DNA of 64,000 bases, taken from Rurimicrobium sp040387755. Lineage in GTDB: Bacteria; Bacteroidota; Bacteroidia; Chitinophagales; Chitinophagaceae. The position numbers and the translations under genes are program-made. Positions 1-9,342 of the stretch are shown here, one piece after another. Location: the NCBI GenBank assembly GCA_040387755.1, contig JAZKDB010000001.1:824631-888630 (forward strand). Direction: 5' to 3'. The stretch's first letter is position 1, and every line of letters starts with the position of its first letter. The notes under the pieces were generated by a model. That model had not been told where the DNA came from. It did not search any database and was given only the letters and a program-made list of their open reading frames with translations.

Positions 1-1489
1 CTTCTTTAAGTTGTAATTTGTAATTATTGAAAATGCGCTCCACCATTTCTATTGAGAGCTCACTCATTAACATCTTTTGAGACTCAATTGCAAGGTTAGA
101 GGTGTTACTGAGCATGTTTTTGGATACTCTCCTTTGCACTGAGCCAGTCTCGTTTTGTCCAAAAGGAGAAGGCTTTTTTGGCGGCTCCAGACCTTTATCC
201 AATGTGCTTTCTGAGCTTTTATTGCTTTCTGTAACAACTGTCTCCAGAATTACCGGATTGGCATTGCTTTCTGTTTTGTTGAGCTGCGGTAGAGGTCTTT
301 CTGTTTCGGATTTTTGGGCCGTTTGAGCATCGTTTATGATGTCAGGCTTTGGACTATCGTTTTTTTTTTCGGTGCCAGAATCTATTTTAGTTGCCTGCAA
401 TACATAACAAAGTCTGATTAAACAGAGCTCTGTATGCAATCTTCTGTTGTTGGCATTTTTATATTCCAATTCACTTTCATTAACCACATTTAATGCAGAT
501 AAAATGAATGAGGGAGGTGCCTGTGCCGCTTTTTCGTGATAAATTGGTTTGTGATTATTGGGTACATCCAATAGTTTGGCCATTCTGGCATCTTTACAAA
601 GCAACAGATTTCTGAAATGTTCAGAAAACCCATTCAAAATAACATCTCCCTCAAAGCCTCTGTCCAAAACATCATCCAGTAATAACAAGGTTCCTGCCAC
701 ATCACCAGCCAAAATGATATCAGTGATTTTAAAATAAAAATCTGCATCTAATTGATTGAGATGCTCCATTGTTGCGGCATAAGTTAGCTGGCCATTGGTA
801 AAGCTGGATATTCTGTCCAACATTGACAAGGCATCACGCATACAACCTTCACTTTTTTGCGCAATTACGTGCAGCGCAGCCTCTTCGGCATTAATATGCT
901 CTTTGCCGGTTATCTGAGCCAGATGCTGTACCGTGTCATTAGTGGTTATTCTTTTGAAATCAAATATCTGACATCGGCTAAGAATAGTAGGTAGTATTTT
1001 ATGTTTTTCTGTTGTGGCCAAGATAAAAATGGCGTAGGATGGTGGTTCTTCAAGAGTTTTGAGAAATGCATTGAATGCAGCAGTACTCAACATGTGAACC
1101 TCATCAATGATATAGACTTTGTATTTGCCTTGCTGTGGAGCAAAACGTACTTGCTCTGTCAGGTTTCGGATATCATCAACCGAATTATTAGAAGCAGCAT
1201 CTAATTCGAAAATATTGAACGAAGTGTTGTTGTTAAAAGACTGGCAACTGTTACAAGTGCCACAAGCCTCCATCTCTTCTGTAGGGTGTTCACAATTCAG
1301 CGTTCGGGCTAAAATCCTTGCACAGGTTGTTTTTCCCACCCCTCTTGGTCCGCAAAACAAAAAAGCATGGGCAAGATGATTATTGCGCATGGCATTGCGT
1401 AGCGTAGTGGTAATATGCTCCTGACCCACTACTGTGTCAAAGGTTTGGGGTCTGTATTTTCTTGCTGAAACGATATATTGGTCTGACAT
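1..1489 (-). CDS. dnaX: DNA polymerase III subunit gamma/tau (partial, 3' end off left edge)
   Basis: Clamp-loader ATPase that loads the beta sliding clamp during replication. The reading frame stays open from the ATG at 1489 to the left edge, giving about 496 codons with no stop seen. The N-terminus (MSDQYIVSARKYRPQTF) is typical of DnaX. Walker A GPRGVGKT lies at residues 47-54, the zinc-binding cysteines are C66, C76, C79 and C82, and a Walker B (YIIDEVHM) and an arginine-finger region (TILSRCQIF) follow. After the AAA+ and collar domains comes a low-complexity Ser/Pro/Thr/Lys-rich linker, as expected before a tau-type C-terminal domain. Only the C-terminus is missing. Identification is very secure. 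Confidence 0.96.
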   Translation of the reverse strand, partial: MSDQYIVSARKYRPQTFDTVVGQEHITTTLRNAMRNNHLAHAFLFCGPRGVGKTTCARILARTLNCEHPTEEMEACGTCNSCQSFNNNTSFNIFELDAASNNSVDDIRNLTEQVRFAPQQGKYKVYIIDEVHMLSTAAFNAFLKTLEEPPSYAIFILATTEKHKILPTILSRCQIFDFKRITTNDTVQHLAQITGKEHINAEEAALHVIAQKSEGCMRDALSMLDRISSFTNGQLTYAATMEHLNQLDADFYFKITDIILAGDVAGTLLLLDDVLDRGFEGDVILNGFSEHFRNLLLCKDARMAKLLDVPNNHKPIYHEKAAQAPPSFILSALNVVNESELEYKNANNRRLHTELCLIRLCYVLQATKIDSGTEKKNDSPKPDIINDAQTAQKSETERPLPQLNKTESNANPVILETVVTESNKSSESTLDKGLEPPKKPSPFGQNETGSVQRRVSKNMLSNTSNLAIESQKMLMSELSIEMVERIFNNYKLQLKE

Positions 1490-1541
1490 TTTTCTTCTGG
1501 ACAGCTTGTCTTGTACTAAAGGTTAAAGGTAATTGTTGCGA

Positions 1542-2207
1542 TTAATAAAACAAGTACATTAGTCTTAACGCAAAAACATTATTAAATTGTTGTGATCTTC
1601 CGAATTCTGCATCTACATCATCCCTGACAGAAAGCATTGAATATTGAAAACGCAATCCGGCAAATAAGCCTTTGTAGACGTGTAATTGGCCCGATAAGAC
1701 CAGATTGATATCCATTTTTTTGAAAGGATATTTATCAGGGTCATATTTTATACTCGGATTGTTGACATTAATTACCTCTTTGCTATTAATCAACTGAGCA
1801 TAGGATAGACCTGCTCCGAAATGATTTTTTTTCTGATCGAAAAAGTTAATTTGAACAGGTATTTCGGCATAATTAAGCGTAATATTCTGTTTGGTAATTA
1901 CGGCGATTTGACTTGTGGTGGGTTGGGCACCATTTGATTTTGCCCCTTTTTGAGCGTACAATATTTCTAAACTGGCCGACATTTGGGGCAATAAGTGTGC
2001 ATAAACTACAACGCCTGTACTAAGGCCAATATTATGGTATCCCTTATAGCTGTCTCCATCTACCTGAGTAAAATTGGCTCCACCAATAAATCCACCCACA
2101 AAGGTTTTGGGCTCTTCAACATAATAGCTTTTAGGGTTTTGAGCAAATAACAGCAGAGGGCTAAAGGCAAAAATTGACAGGGTAAATAATAAACTTAGAA
2201 ATCTCAT
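1542..2207 (-). CDS. Outer-membrane beta-barrel protein (PorT-like family), paralogue A
   Basis: A 221-aa exported protein. It has an N-terminal signal peptide ending near AFSPLLLFAQ, then a mature start NPKSYYVEEPK. Alternating hydrophobic/polar strands and a final aromatic residue (LMYLFY) suggest an eight-strand outer-membrane barrel of the PorT/OMP_b-brl_2 type. The next gene encodes a clear paralogue with the same YYVEEPK start, the same YAEIPV/I strand and the same LRVMYLF-type ending. The pair are probably co-transcribed (16 bp apart). Specific function is unknown. Confidence 0.8.
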   Translation of the reverse strand: MRFLSLLFTLSIFAFSPLLLFAQNPKSYYVEEPKTFVGGFIGGANFTQVDGDSYKGYHNIGLSTGVVVYAHLLPQMSASLEILYAQKGAKSNGAQPTTSQIAVITKQNITLNYAEIPVQINFFDQKKNHFGAGLSYAQLINSKEVINVNNPSIKYDPDKYPFKKMDINLVLSGQLHVYKGLFAGLRFQYSMLSVRDDVDAEFGRSQQFNNVFALRLMYLFY

Positions 2208-2223
2208 TTGTGCATTTTGGCTT

Positions 2224-2895
2224 TTAGAACAGGTACATAACTCTTAGTACCCACATGTTATTGTATTGCTTGCCTCTGGCAAACTCAGAATCAACTTTTT
2301 CGCGAATAGGCAAAATGGAATATTGAAAACGCAGATTGGCATATAATCCTTTAATCAAATGAAGATTCGCTGAGGCGATAAAATTGATATCTCTTTTTTT
2401 GAAAGGATAATTATTCTGATCATACGGACGGACTGGACTTGTTACGATTTTTTCGTCAGAACTGATTAACTGAGCATATGACAATCCCACTCCAACATGG
2501 CTTTTGCGTTTGTCATACACATTCAATAAGATGGGTATTTCAGCATAATTAAAATTAATGTTTTGATTGACAATAGTAAATGAATCACTACTGGAGTTTT
2601 GTCTGAAATTGGAACGGGCACCTTTTTGCGAAAATAAAAGTTCCATACTTAAAGTGAGATCCTGAGCAATTCTTGCATACAAAATGGCGCCGGCATTGAC
2701 ACCTGTTTTAAAATAACCAGCATATTTATCTCCATCTACCTGACAAAAACTGGCACCTGCCACTAGCCCGCCACTAAACAATTTGGGCTCTTCTACATAG
2801 TAGCTGGAAGGGTTTTGTGCCTGAGCACGAAAAAAAATGCTGCTTGATAAAAGGATAACGCTTAAAATTGTACCTAATTTTCTACTTTTATTCAT
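2224..2895 (-). CDS. Outer-membrane beta-barrel protein (PorT-like family), paralogue B
   Basis: A 223-aa barrel protein paralogous to the gene just downstream. The start is taken at ATG 2895 (MNKSRKLGT) because a proper signal peptide follows (ILLSSSIFFRAQAQ); an in-frame upstream start would run into the divergent gene. The mature protein begins NPSSYYVEEPK and ends in an aromatic beta-signal (VMYLF). The first gene of the two, it lies 22 bp from the divergently transcribed small gene at 2918, so promoters must overlap the coding starts. Function is unknown; a PorT-like gliding/T9SS role is possible but not shown. Confidence 0.8.
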   Translation of the reverse strand: MNKSRKLGTILSVILLSSSIFFRAQAQNPSSYYVEEPKLFSGGLVAGASFCQVDGDKYAGYFKTGVNAGAILYARIAQDLTLSMELLFSQKGARSNFRQNSSSDSFTIVNQNINFNYAEIPILLNVYDKRKSHVGVGLSYAQLISSDEKIVTSPVRPYDQNNYPFKKRDINFIASANLHLIKGLYANLRFQYSILPIREKVDSEFARGKQYNNMWVLRVMYLF

Positions 2896-2917
2896 CGGTG
2901 ATAAAGTAACCAGTATA

Positions 2918-3223
2918 ATGAATCTCAAAATTACACCAAACACACTAAAAAAATTAGAGCAACTTTTCGAAGAAGCTCGTTATATCATTCGTTTCGAGAA
3001 AGGTAATTTCAACTCTGGTTATTGCGTATTGGAGCAGAAAAGGGTAGTCGTAGTCAATAAATTTCTCAATATTGAAGGGCGTATCAATGCTTTGGTAGAG
3101 ATTTTACCAACCATTCATCTGGTAGAAGAGGAGCTCAGTACAGAATCGTTAAAATTTTATAAACAAGTTATTGGCGAGTCTTCGGCTGGCGCAATTTCTG
3201 TTCAAACCGAAATGGATATTTAG
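2918..3223 (+). CDS. Small conserved hypothetical protein
   Basis: A 101-aa soluble protein that starts MNLKITPNTLKKLEQLFEE. It has a helical N-terminus and then predicted beta strands (YIIRFEKGNF, GYCVLEQKRVVVV). There is no signal peptide or recognised catalytic motif. It precedes the MBL-fold hydrolase by 5 bp, so the two are almost certainly co-transcribed. The upstream in-frame start at 2837 is rejected because it would overlap the divergent barrel gene's signal peptide. It resembles small Bacteroidota-restricted proteins of unknown function; I cannot name a family. Confidence 0.75.
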   Translation: MNLKITPNTLKKLEQLFEEARYIIRFEKGNFNSGYCVLEQKRVVVVNKFLNIEGRINALVEILPTIHLVEEELSTESLKFYKQVIGESSAGAISVQTEMDI

Positions 3224-3228
3224 AAAGT

Positions 3229-3990
3229 ATGCGCATTACATTTTTAGGTTCCGGAACTTCACAGGGTGTACCCGTAATTGCTTGCCCATGCGCGATTTGC
3301 ACTTCAGCAGATACCAGAGATAATCGTTTGCGGTCTTCGATTCTAATTGAAACAGACGAGGTCTCCATTGTTGTTGACAGTGGCCCGGATTTTCGCTATC
3401 AAATGTTGCGACATAAGGTGACGAAACTGGATGCGATTGTATTTACCCATGGCCACAAAGATCATACAGCAGGGCTTGACGATGTGCGCGCCTACAATTA
3501 TTTTCAGCAAAAAGAAATGGATATTTATGCAAGCCTTGAAACACAAGAGGTATTGCATAGAGAATTTCAATACATTTTTCAAAATTCAAGTTATCCGGGA
3601 GTGCCACAAATCAAAATTCATGATTTGAGAAATGAGCCCTTTAACATTAATGGTTTGAAGATTATACCTATTCGGGTTCTGCATTATAAAATGGAAGTTT
3701 TTGGTTTCCGGATTGGCGATTTTACCTATATCACTGATGCGAATTTTATTGCACCTGAGGAAATGGATAAAGTTCGCGGTTCAAAAGTTCTTGTACTGAA
3801 TGCGCTTCGTCTTGAGCATCACATTTCACATTTCACACTTGCCGAGGCTATAGAAGTAGCTCAGGAGTTGAATTGTGAACAAACCTATTTTACGCACATC
3901 AGTCATCAATTGGGCCTTCATCAGGAAGTAAATCAGAGCTTACCTGATAATATCTATCTGGCATACGACGGATTGGTCCTGGAGCTTTAA
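3229..3990 (+). CDS. MBL-fold metallohydrolase (PhnP-like phosphodiesterase family)
   Basis: A 253-aa cytoplasmic metallo-beta-lactamase-fold hydrolase. The zinc motif THGHKDH gives H74, H76, D78 and H79; a further metal-ligand Asp sits in YITDANF and a C-terminal His in FTHISHQLG. The N-terminus (FLGSGTSQGVPVIACPC) and the cysteines at 19, 21 and 24 match the PhnP-like subgroup, which binds a structural zinc through N-terminal cysteines and cleaves cyclic or nucleotide phosphodiesters. No phosphonate genes are nearby, so the substrate is unknown. Family assignment is firm; the reaction is inferred. Confidence 0.85.
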   Translation: MRITFLGSGTSQGVPVIACPCAICTSADTRDNRLRSSILIETDEVSIVVDSGPDFRYQMLRHKVTKLDAIVFTHGHKDHTAGLDDVRAYNYFQQKEMDIYASLETQEVLHREFQYIFQNSSYPGVPQIKIHDLRNEPFNINGLKIIPIRVLHYKMEVFGFRIGDFTYITDANFIAPEEMDKVRGSKVLVLNALRLEHHISHFTLAEAIEVAQELNCEQTYFTHISHQLGLHQEVNQSLPDNIYLAYDGLVLEL

Positions 3991-4019
3991 TTTAGAGCAC
4001 CAAGGGTATTTCAATAATA

Positions 4020-4053
4020 AAAGGTTTTGAAGTTAAAACTTCAAAACCTTTTA
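4020..4053. terminator. Bidirectional intrinsic terminator
   Basis: A perfect 16-bp inverted repeat (4020-4035 with 4038-4053) built around AAAAGGTTTTGAAGTT, flanked by A and T tracts. It sits between two convergent genes (the MBL hydrolase and paaJ) and can stop transcription from both. Confidence 0.85.
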
Positions 4054-4076
4054 TTTATAACATTTTTTTGAAAATG

Positions 4077-5282
4077 CTATGCTCTTTCTATGATTACTGC
4101 ATAACCTTGGCCTACGCCGATACACATTGTAATTAATGCATATTTTTTGTTGCGTTCTTGTAATTCAATTGCGGCAGAATTGAGGATGCGTGCACCACTC
4201 ATCCCTAATGGATGTCCCAAAGCAATAGCACCACCATTAACATTAATGCGGGGGTCGTTGTCTGCTAATCCGAAAGCACGGATAACTGCAAGGCTTTGAG
4301 CTGCAAATGCTTCGTTCAATTCGATAATGTCAATGTCATTCATCGTCAATCCTGCTTTTTTTAATGCTATTTCAGAAGCCGGTACTGGACCAATACCCAT
4401 TATGCGCGGTTCTACACCTGCCACACCTGAGCTTACGATTCTTGCACGGGGGCTTAAATTGTGTGTTTTTATGGCACTTTCTGAGGCAAATAGAACTGCA
4501 GCTGCCCCATCATTTAAGCCAGAGGCATTACCGGCTGTAACAGTTCCATCCTTCCGGAAAGATGGTCGTAATTGACTCAAGCCCTCAATTGTAGTATTGG
4601 GTTTTACAAATTCATCTTGTGTAAACAATTTTGGATCTCCCTTCTTCTGTGGGATACTGACCGTCATTATTTCTTTACTTAATCGTCCACTTTGCTGTGC
4701 TGCTGCTGCTTTTTGTTGAGAATTAAAAGAGAATAAATCCTGATCGGCACGCGAAATATGGTCTCTGTCAGCTAGGTTTTCGGCGGTTTCTCCCATTGCA
4801 TCTACTCCGTACATTTCCTTCATTTTGGGGTTGATAAAACGCCATCCGAATGTAGAGTCAAAGAGTTGTGTGTCGCCGCCAAATGGGCTTGCCGATTTTG
4901 ACATGACCAAAGGCCCCCTTGTCATGTGTTCAACACCGCCTGAAATCATTATATCTGCATCACCTACTTGTATAGCTCTTGACGCTGATATGGCTGCTGA
5001 CAAGCCCGATGCACATAGTCTGTTTACGGTTTCTCCGGGTACAGAATAGGGAAGGCCTGCTAATAATGAGGCCATACGAGCAACATTTCTGTTGTCTTCT
5101 CCGGCCTGATTAGCACAACCCAAAATAACATCAGTTATCAGTTTCGGATCAACATTTGAATTACGCTGCATTAATTCTTTAATCACCATGGCTGCCAGGT
5201 CGTCTGTACGAATTGCAGAAAGAGAGCCTTTTAAACTACCAATTGGAGTACGAATGCCATCAATGATATATGCGCTGTTCAT
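4077..5282 (-). CDS. paaJ: 3-oxoadipyl-CoA/3-oxo-5,6-dehydrosuberyl-CoA thiolase
   Basis: Thiolase that performs the last cleavage of phenylacetate degradation, releasing acetyl-CoA and succinyl-CoA. With the start at ATG 5282 (MNSAYIIDGIRTPIG) the protein is 401 aa, the length I recall for E. coli PaaJ. Catalytic residues fall at C90 (NRLCASG), H357 (ALGHPLG) and C387 (TMCIGVGQG). The stretch ILGCANQAGEDNRNVARM is the PaaJ/PcaF-type signature. It lies apart from the other paa genes but on the same strand. General acetyl-CoA acetyltransferase is the alternative, less likely given paaABCDE and paaH nearby. Confidence 0.88.
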   Translation of the reverse strand: MNSAYIIDGIRTPIGSLKGSLSAIRTDDLAAMVIKELMQRNSNVDPKLITDVILGCANQAGEDNRNVARMASLLAGLPYSVPGETVNRLCASGLSAAISASRAIQVGDADIMISGGVEHMTRGPLVMSKSASPFGGDTQLFDSTFGWRFINPKMKEMYGVDAMGETAENLADRDHISRADQDLFSFNSQQKAAAAQQSGRLSKEIMTVSIPQKKGDPKLFTQDEFVKPNTTIEGLSQLRPSFRKDGTVTAGNASGLNDGAAAVLFASESAIKTHNLSPRARIVSSGVAGVEPRIMGIGPVPASEIALKKAGLTMNDIDIIELNEAFAAQSLAVIRAFGLADNDPRINVNGGAIALGHPLGMSGARILNSAAIELQERNKKYALITMCIGVGQGYAVIIERA

Positions 5283-5314
5283 TTGTGTTTGAATGTTTAT
5301 TGTTAAAATCGGTG

Positions 5315-5322
5315 CAAAACTA
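5315..5322 (-). promoter_or_regulatory. Candidate -7 promoter box for paaJ
   Basis: On the minus strand this reads TAGTTTTG, matching the Bacteroidota sigma-factor consensus TAnnTTTG, 33 bp upstream of the paaJ start. No TTG at the ideal spacing is visible, so support is from the -7 box alone. Confidence 0.35.
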
Positions 5323-5403
5323 AGTTTTATTGACAACTTGTTGCCTCGACTATACGTATTTTCTATTATAGTTTTGTTGTAATGATAATATTAAATTTTT
5401 GTG

Positions 5404-5411
5404 TAAATTTG
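5404..5411 (+). promoter_or_regulatory. Candidate -7 promoter box for the 1270-aa surface protein
   Basis: TAAATTTG matches TAnnTTTG and lies 60 bp before the start codon. TTG triplets around 5374-5379 could be the -33 element, though the spacing (24 bp or more) is longer than usual. Confidence 0.35.
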
Positions 5412-5471
5412 AATTGCCAAAAACCGTGTTAGAATATAAATATTTTTTTCTTATCCTTTAATTACTTTTTT

Positions 5472-8400
5472 ATGAAAAACAAACTCTCCATTCTAATGCA
5501 AAATTTCTATCGGTTTTTGCTTTTAATGATTGTTTTGAGCGTAGCGCAAAAAAGCTCTGCTCAAACAGCCTCTTCTTACTCTTTCAGTACTTCTTCCGGT
5601 ACATATACTGCAATAACAGGAGGTACGTTATTGTCTTCAGGAGCGACGATGGATGATGCCAGTTTTTCTGTAACTATTCCATCATTCACCTATTTAGGTG
5701 TTGCTTATACACAGGTTTACGTAAGCGAAAACGGATACATTCAATTTGGCTCAACTGCTACCACCACCACAATGCGTACTTATTTGTCCTCAACAGAAGC
5801 AGCCGCTAAAACTGGAGTAGCAGGTTATTCCAGAGATATTGGCGGTAAGTCTGCAACATCAAATTTGCGTACACAGACTATTGGTTCTGAAGTTATTTTT
5901 CAGTGGACCAATATGGCAAATTTTGCTTCCACGGCACACACTATTACTTTTCAAATCAGATTGAATACCTCTACAAACGTCATCAGTGTGGTATATAATA
6001 TGAGTGCAACTGGTTCTACAACTGCACAAGTGGGGCTCAGAGGTAGTACGACTGATTTTAATAATCGCACCAGTACTTCCAACTGGGCTGCATCTACTGC
6101 CGGCGCAGTTAATACAGCAACTATGACTTTATCGTCAACAGTATTTCCTGCGTCAGGGTTGAATTATATCTGGTCTCCACCACTTCCTTGTTCCGGCAAA
6201 CCAGCTGGTGGTACTCTGTCGAGCTCTGCAGGTGCTAGCCCAATCTGTCCTTCTGCAACAGCAACGCTTAGTGTAACAGGTTCTACAATTGCTACAGGAA
6301 TTGCTTATGCCTGGGATCAATCCTTGGTTAGTGCAACTGGTCCATGGACTCCAATCGGAGGTGCTACCGCAGCTACCTATCTTGCAAGTCCATCTGCCTG
6401 CACAAACATGTATTATCGTCGCAGAACAATTTGTACATTAGGTGGTCTTTTTGATTCTTCAAATGCTGTTTTGGTGAGTGTAAAGTGCGCATTGACCCCT
6501 CCGTATTTTGAAGATTTTGAGAGTATTACCGCTACCAATACTATGCCCAATTGTATGACGGCAACCAACTTGGGTTCTTTGGTCACCACTTATCTTGCCG
6601 GTTCTACTTATAACAGAAGCAATCACACTCCAGGTGGGGCCAAATATGCGGCATTCCGATGGGGCTCCAATGATTATATGTTTACTCCAGCCATCAATAT
6701 TACCGCTGGTAAAACTTATGAGTTTTCTTTCTGGTATATTGCAGATGGCTATACAGGTTGGGATTCTTTGAAGGTTCTTTATGGTTCTTCACCTTCTGCA
6801 GCTGGCATGACAACTTCTATTGGTGCAACATTATCTGGCATTTCCAATACAGTATATAAAAAATATAGAGTTCGTTTTATAGCTGCCACGTCTGGGGTAC
6901 AATATTTTGGTATCTATTGTAAAGCAAGCGGTGTTCCCTGGTATTTGAGTATTGATGATATTGGTTTGCAGGAAGCTCCTCTTTGTGCAGGTATACCTTC
7001 TCCCGGAGCTCCGGAAGCTTCTTCAAAAAGGGTTTGTGGTACAGGTTCGGTAGAGCTTGATTTACCCTACTTGCCTTTGGCCGTTGGATATAAATATGAG
7101 TGGCAGGACTCAGTTGCCGGTTCTACATGGGGTAGTGATCCCGGACGTCCTAGTTTTGGCGGTACAACAGCACCTTTTGCAACTGGTAGCTTTTCTAATA
7201 CTACCTATTTCAGATGCATTGTAACTTGTAATACGACTGGCGAATCGGCTATTTCTTCAGTGCTTAAAATAGATGCAGGCCCATTCAATCCTCCCTATTT
7301 TGAGGATTTTGAATCTATTAGTTCCAATAACCAGTTGCCAACTTGTATGACAGCCACAAACCTTGGTTCATTGGTATTGACCTACACCGCTACACCTCCT
7401 CCGACAGTAAGAAACAGATTTAATCACACACCTGGCGGTAGTAAATTTGCTTCTTTCAGATGGTCATGTGATGATTACATTTTCTCTCCACAAATGAACC
7501 TTATCGGGGGGCAAAAATATGTTTTGTCTTTTTGGTATATCACTGATGGGTTGAGTGGTTGGAATACGCTTAGTGCAAAAATTGGTTTAGATGCCACTCC
7601 TGCAGCAATGACCACAACATTAAGAACGATTACTGCTCCGATTAATTCTGGTTATTTGCAATATTCTGACACTTTCACAGCTCCAACAAGTGGTACATAT
7701 TATTTTGGAATTTACTGTAACTCTGGTTCTGCGCCATGGTATCTCAGTATTGATGATATCGGATTGCAATTTAAGGCCTGCGATGGTATGCCAACTGCCA
7801 CTACAATAAGTGGTACCGTTGCTTCCGGAATTGGTGTTTGTCCCAATAATATCGTTACTCTTGTTGGTAGTGGAGGAAGTCTTCCTCTTATTCCTGGCAT
7901 TAAATATCAATGGCAGCGCCGAGTGACTCCTGTTGGTTTGTGGAAAAACATTCCCGGAGCAATCGATACAATGATTAGCTCAGATACCTTGGGCGGATAC
8001 GATTATCGCTTGGCTACTATTTGTACCAATACGGGTGACACTGCATTCAGCACACTCTATTCATTGCCTTTGTTGCCGGCACATCCACCTGTTTCTATTA
8101 CCCCGGCTACTTCTCCAATTGCATTTTGTCTGGGCGATACAGTGAAGTTTAATGCCACAAGCGTTCCTGGTTCTGTATATGATTGGATGGTTGATAGCGT
8201 AGTCATTCCTGGCTGGAAATTCAGTGACTTGTCGGCTACAACTTCAGGTGTATATCATGTAAGGGTAAGCTCAAGTGCTACTCCTTGTCCTGCATATTCC
8301 AATAAAGTTGTTTTAGTAAGAAACGACCCTGATTACAGCATTGTAATGAGTACTCCGACAGACAGTATTGTTTGTGAAGGCACCAGTCTTTTGTTGAGTG

Positions 8401-9284
8401 GATTTGGTAGTAAAACCGGATTGTCTTATCAATGGTCAAAGGATAATGTTTTAATCCCCGGCGCTGTTTCTAATAACTACCTTGTAAACACCTCAGGATA
8501 CTATCGCATTAGTGCCTACGACGGGCTTTCTGTTTGTTCTGCTATGTCTCGTAGTATTAAAATAACTGTTAATCCTAATCCACCAGCTATATTATCTGTT
8601 ATGGGTGGTGGTGGTGCCACAGCATGCGAGAATGAAGGTGTTTTACTGAAAGCAAGTGTAGGTGCATTTTCTTATGAATGGACAAAAGGAGGAAGTACAG
8701 TTTTTGGTTGGAGTGACAGTATGCAATTGATTAAAAATTCGGGTCTGTATCGTGTTAAAGTGCGTAATGCCGAAGGTTGTGTCAGTCTATCCTTGCCCAT
8801 TAATGTTACCATTTTGCCTTCCCCAATTCCTGTAATTGTTCGTGGCGGATTTACTTTGAGTACATCCACTCCTTATTTTGGCTACATATGGGTACGCAAT
8901 GGTGTTGATACGGTTTCTAAAACTTCTACTGTGTCTCTTAGCAAAAACGGAGTTTATAAAGTTTATGTGCAGGATGCAAATGGGTGTCCCGGCGAATCAG
9001 GACCATTTGATGTAAATGATGCAGCTCTAGGTATTAATCAATCAATTGCCGGAGAAATGCTGCGAATTTATCCCAATCCCACAAATGATAAAGTATTTGT
9101 AGAGAGCCCGATAAAAATAAGGGTAGCCGTAAAAGATGCAACTGGAAGGATGGTGATTGCTCAGCAGCAGGTATCAGAGATTGATATGAGTAAGCTCGCT
9201 GACGGTATATACATTCTCGAGGTCTCTGACGATAACAACATGCTTATTAGTCAGCAGAAGATAACCAAGATTTCTCAACGTTAA
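5472..9284 (+). CDS. Large T9SS-secreted surface protein with duplicated choice-of-anchor-J-like domains and Ig-like repeats
   Basis: A 1270-aa exported protein. A signal peptide (residues 1-31, ending KSSAQ) is followed by a beta-rich N-terminal domain (to about 235). Two near-copies of a MAM/cleaved-adhesin-like (choice-of-anchor J) domain lie at about 344-497 and 607-767, each running from PPYFEDFESI to PWYLSIDDIGLQ. Cys-paired Ig/PKD-like repeats with YxWxxD/K motifs fill 770-1180. A C-terminal type A sorting domain (LRIYPNPTNDKVFVE ... ADGIYILEV) covers roughly 1195-1270 and directs secretion by the type IX system. Composition is rich in Ser, Thr and Gly. Probable adhesin or matrix protein; the ligand is unknown. 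Monocistronic, with a terminator right behind. Confidence 0.88.
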   Translation: MKNKLSILMQNFYRFLLLMIVLSVAQKSSAQTASSYSFSTSSGTYTAITGGTLLSSGATMDDASFSVTIPSFTYLGVAYTQVYVSENGYIQFGSTATTTTMRTYLSSTEAAAKTGVAGYSRDIGGKSATSNLRTQTIGSEVIFQWTNMANFASTAHTITFQIRLNTSTNVISVVYNMSATGSTTAQVGLRGSTTDFNNRTSTSNWAASTAGAVNTATMTLSSTVFPASGLNYIWSPPLPCSGKPAGGTLSSSAGASPICPSATATLSVTGSTIATGIAYAWDQSLVSATGPWTPIGGATAATYLASPSACTNMYYRRRTICTLGGLFDSSNAVLVSVKCALTPPYFEDFESITATNTMPNCMTATNLGSLVTTYLAGSTYNRSNHTPGGAKYAAFRWGSNDYMFTPAINITAGKTYEFSFWYIADGYTGWDSLKVLYGSSPSAAGMTTSIGATLSGISNTVYKKYRVRFIAATSGVQYFGIYCKASGVPWYLSIDDIGLQEAPLCAGIPSPGAPEASSKRVCGTGSVELDLPYLPLAVGYKYEWQDSVAGSTWGSDPGRPSFGGTTAPFATGSFSNTTYFRCIVTCNTTGESAISSVLKIDAGPFNPPYFEDFESISSNNQLPTCMTATNLGSLVLTYTATPPPTVRNRFNHTPGGSKFASFRWSCDDYIFSPQMNLIGGQKYVLSFWYITDGLSGWNTLSAKIGLDATPAAMTTTLRTITAPINSGYLQYSDTFTAPTSGTYYFGIYCNSGSAPWYLSIDDIGLQFKACDGMPTATTISGTVASGIGVCPNNIVTLVGSGGSLPLIPGIKYQWQRRVTPVGLWKNIPGAIDTMISSDTLGGYDYRLATICTNTGDTAFSTLYSLPLLPAHPPVSITPATSPIAFCLGDTVKFNATSVPGSVYDWMVDSVVIPGWKFSDLSATTSGVYHVRVSSSATPCPAYSNKVVLVRNDPDYSIVMSTPTDSIVCEGTSLLLSGFGSKTGLSYQWSKDNVLIPGAVSNNYLVNTSGYYRISAYDGLSVCSAMSRSIKITVNPNPPAILSVMGGGGATACENEGVLLKASVGAFSYEWTKGGSTVFGWSDSMQLIKNSGLYRVKVRNAEGCVSLSLPINVTILPSPIPVIVRGGFTLSTSTPYFGYIWVRNGVDTVSKTSTVSLSKNGVYKVYVQDANGCPGESGPFDVNDAALGINQSIAGEMLRIYPNPTNDKVFVESPIKIRVAVKDATGRMVIAQQQVSEIDMSKLADGIYILEVSDDNNMLISQQKITKISQR

Positions 9285-9308
9285 CAATAGATATTGCTTG
9301 AGTTTTAT

Positions 9309-9342
9309 AAAAAGGGAGAACAAAAACTTGTTCTCCCTTTTT
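9309..9342. terminator. Bidirectional intrinsic terminator
   Basis: A 15-bp stem (9309-9323 with 9328-9342) of the form AAAAAGGGAGAACAA/TTGTTCTCCCTTTTT. It lies between the surface-protein gene and the convergent DUF2306-like gene, whose stop codon shares its last base. Confidence 0.88.

Noticed and set aside
5472..9284. CRISPR or simple-repeat array in the large surface gene
   Set aside because: The repeats are diverged coding domains of several hundred bases, not short direct repeats with spacers.
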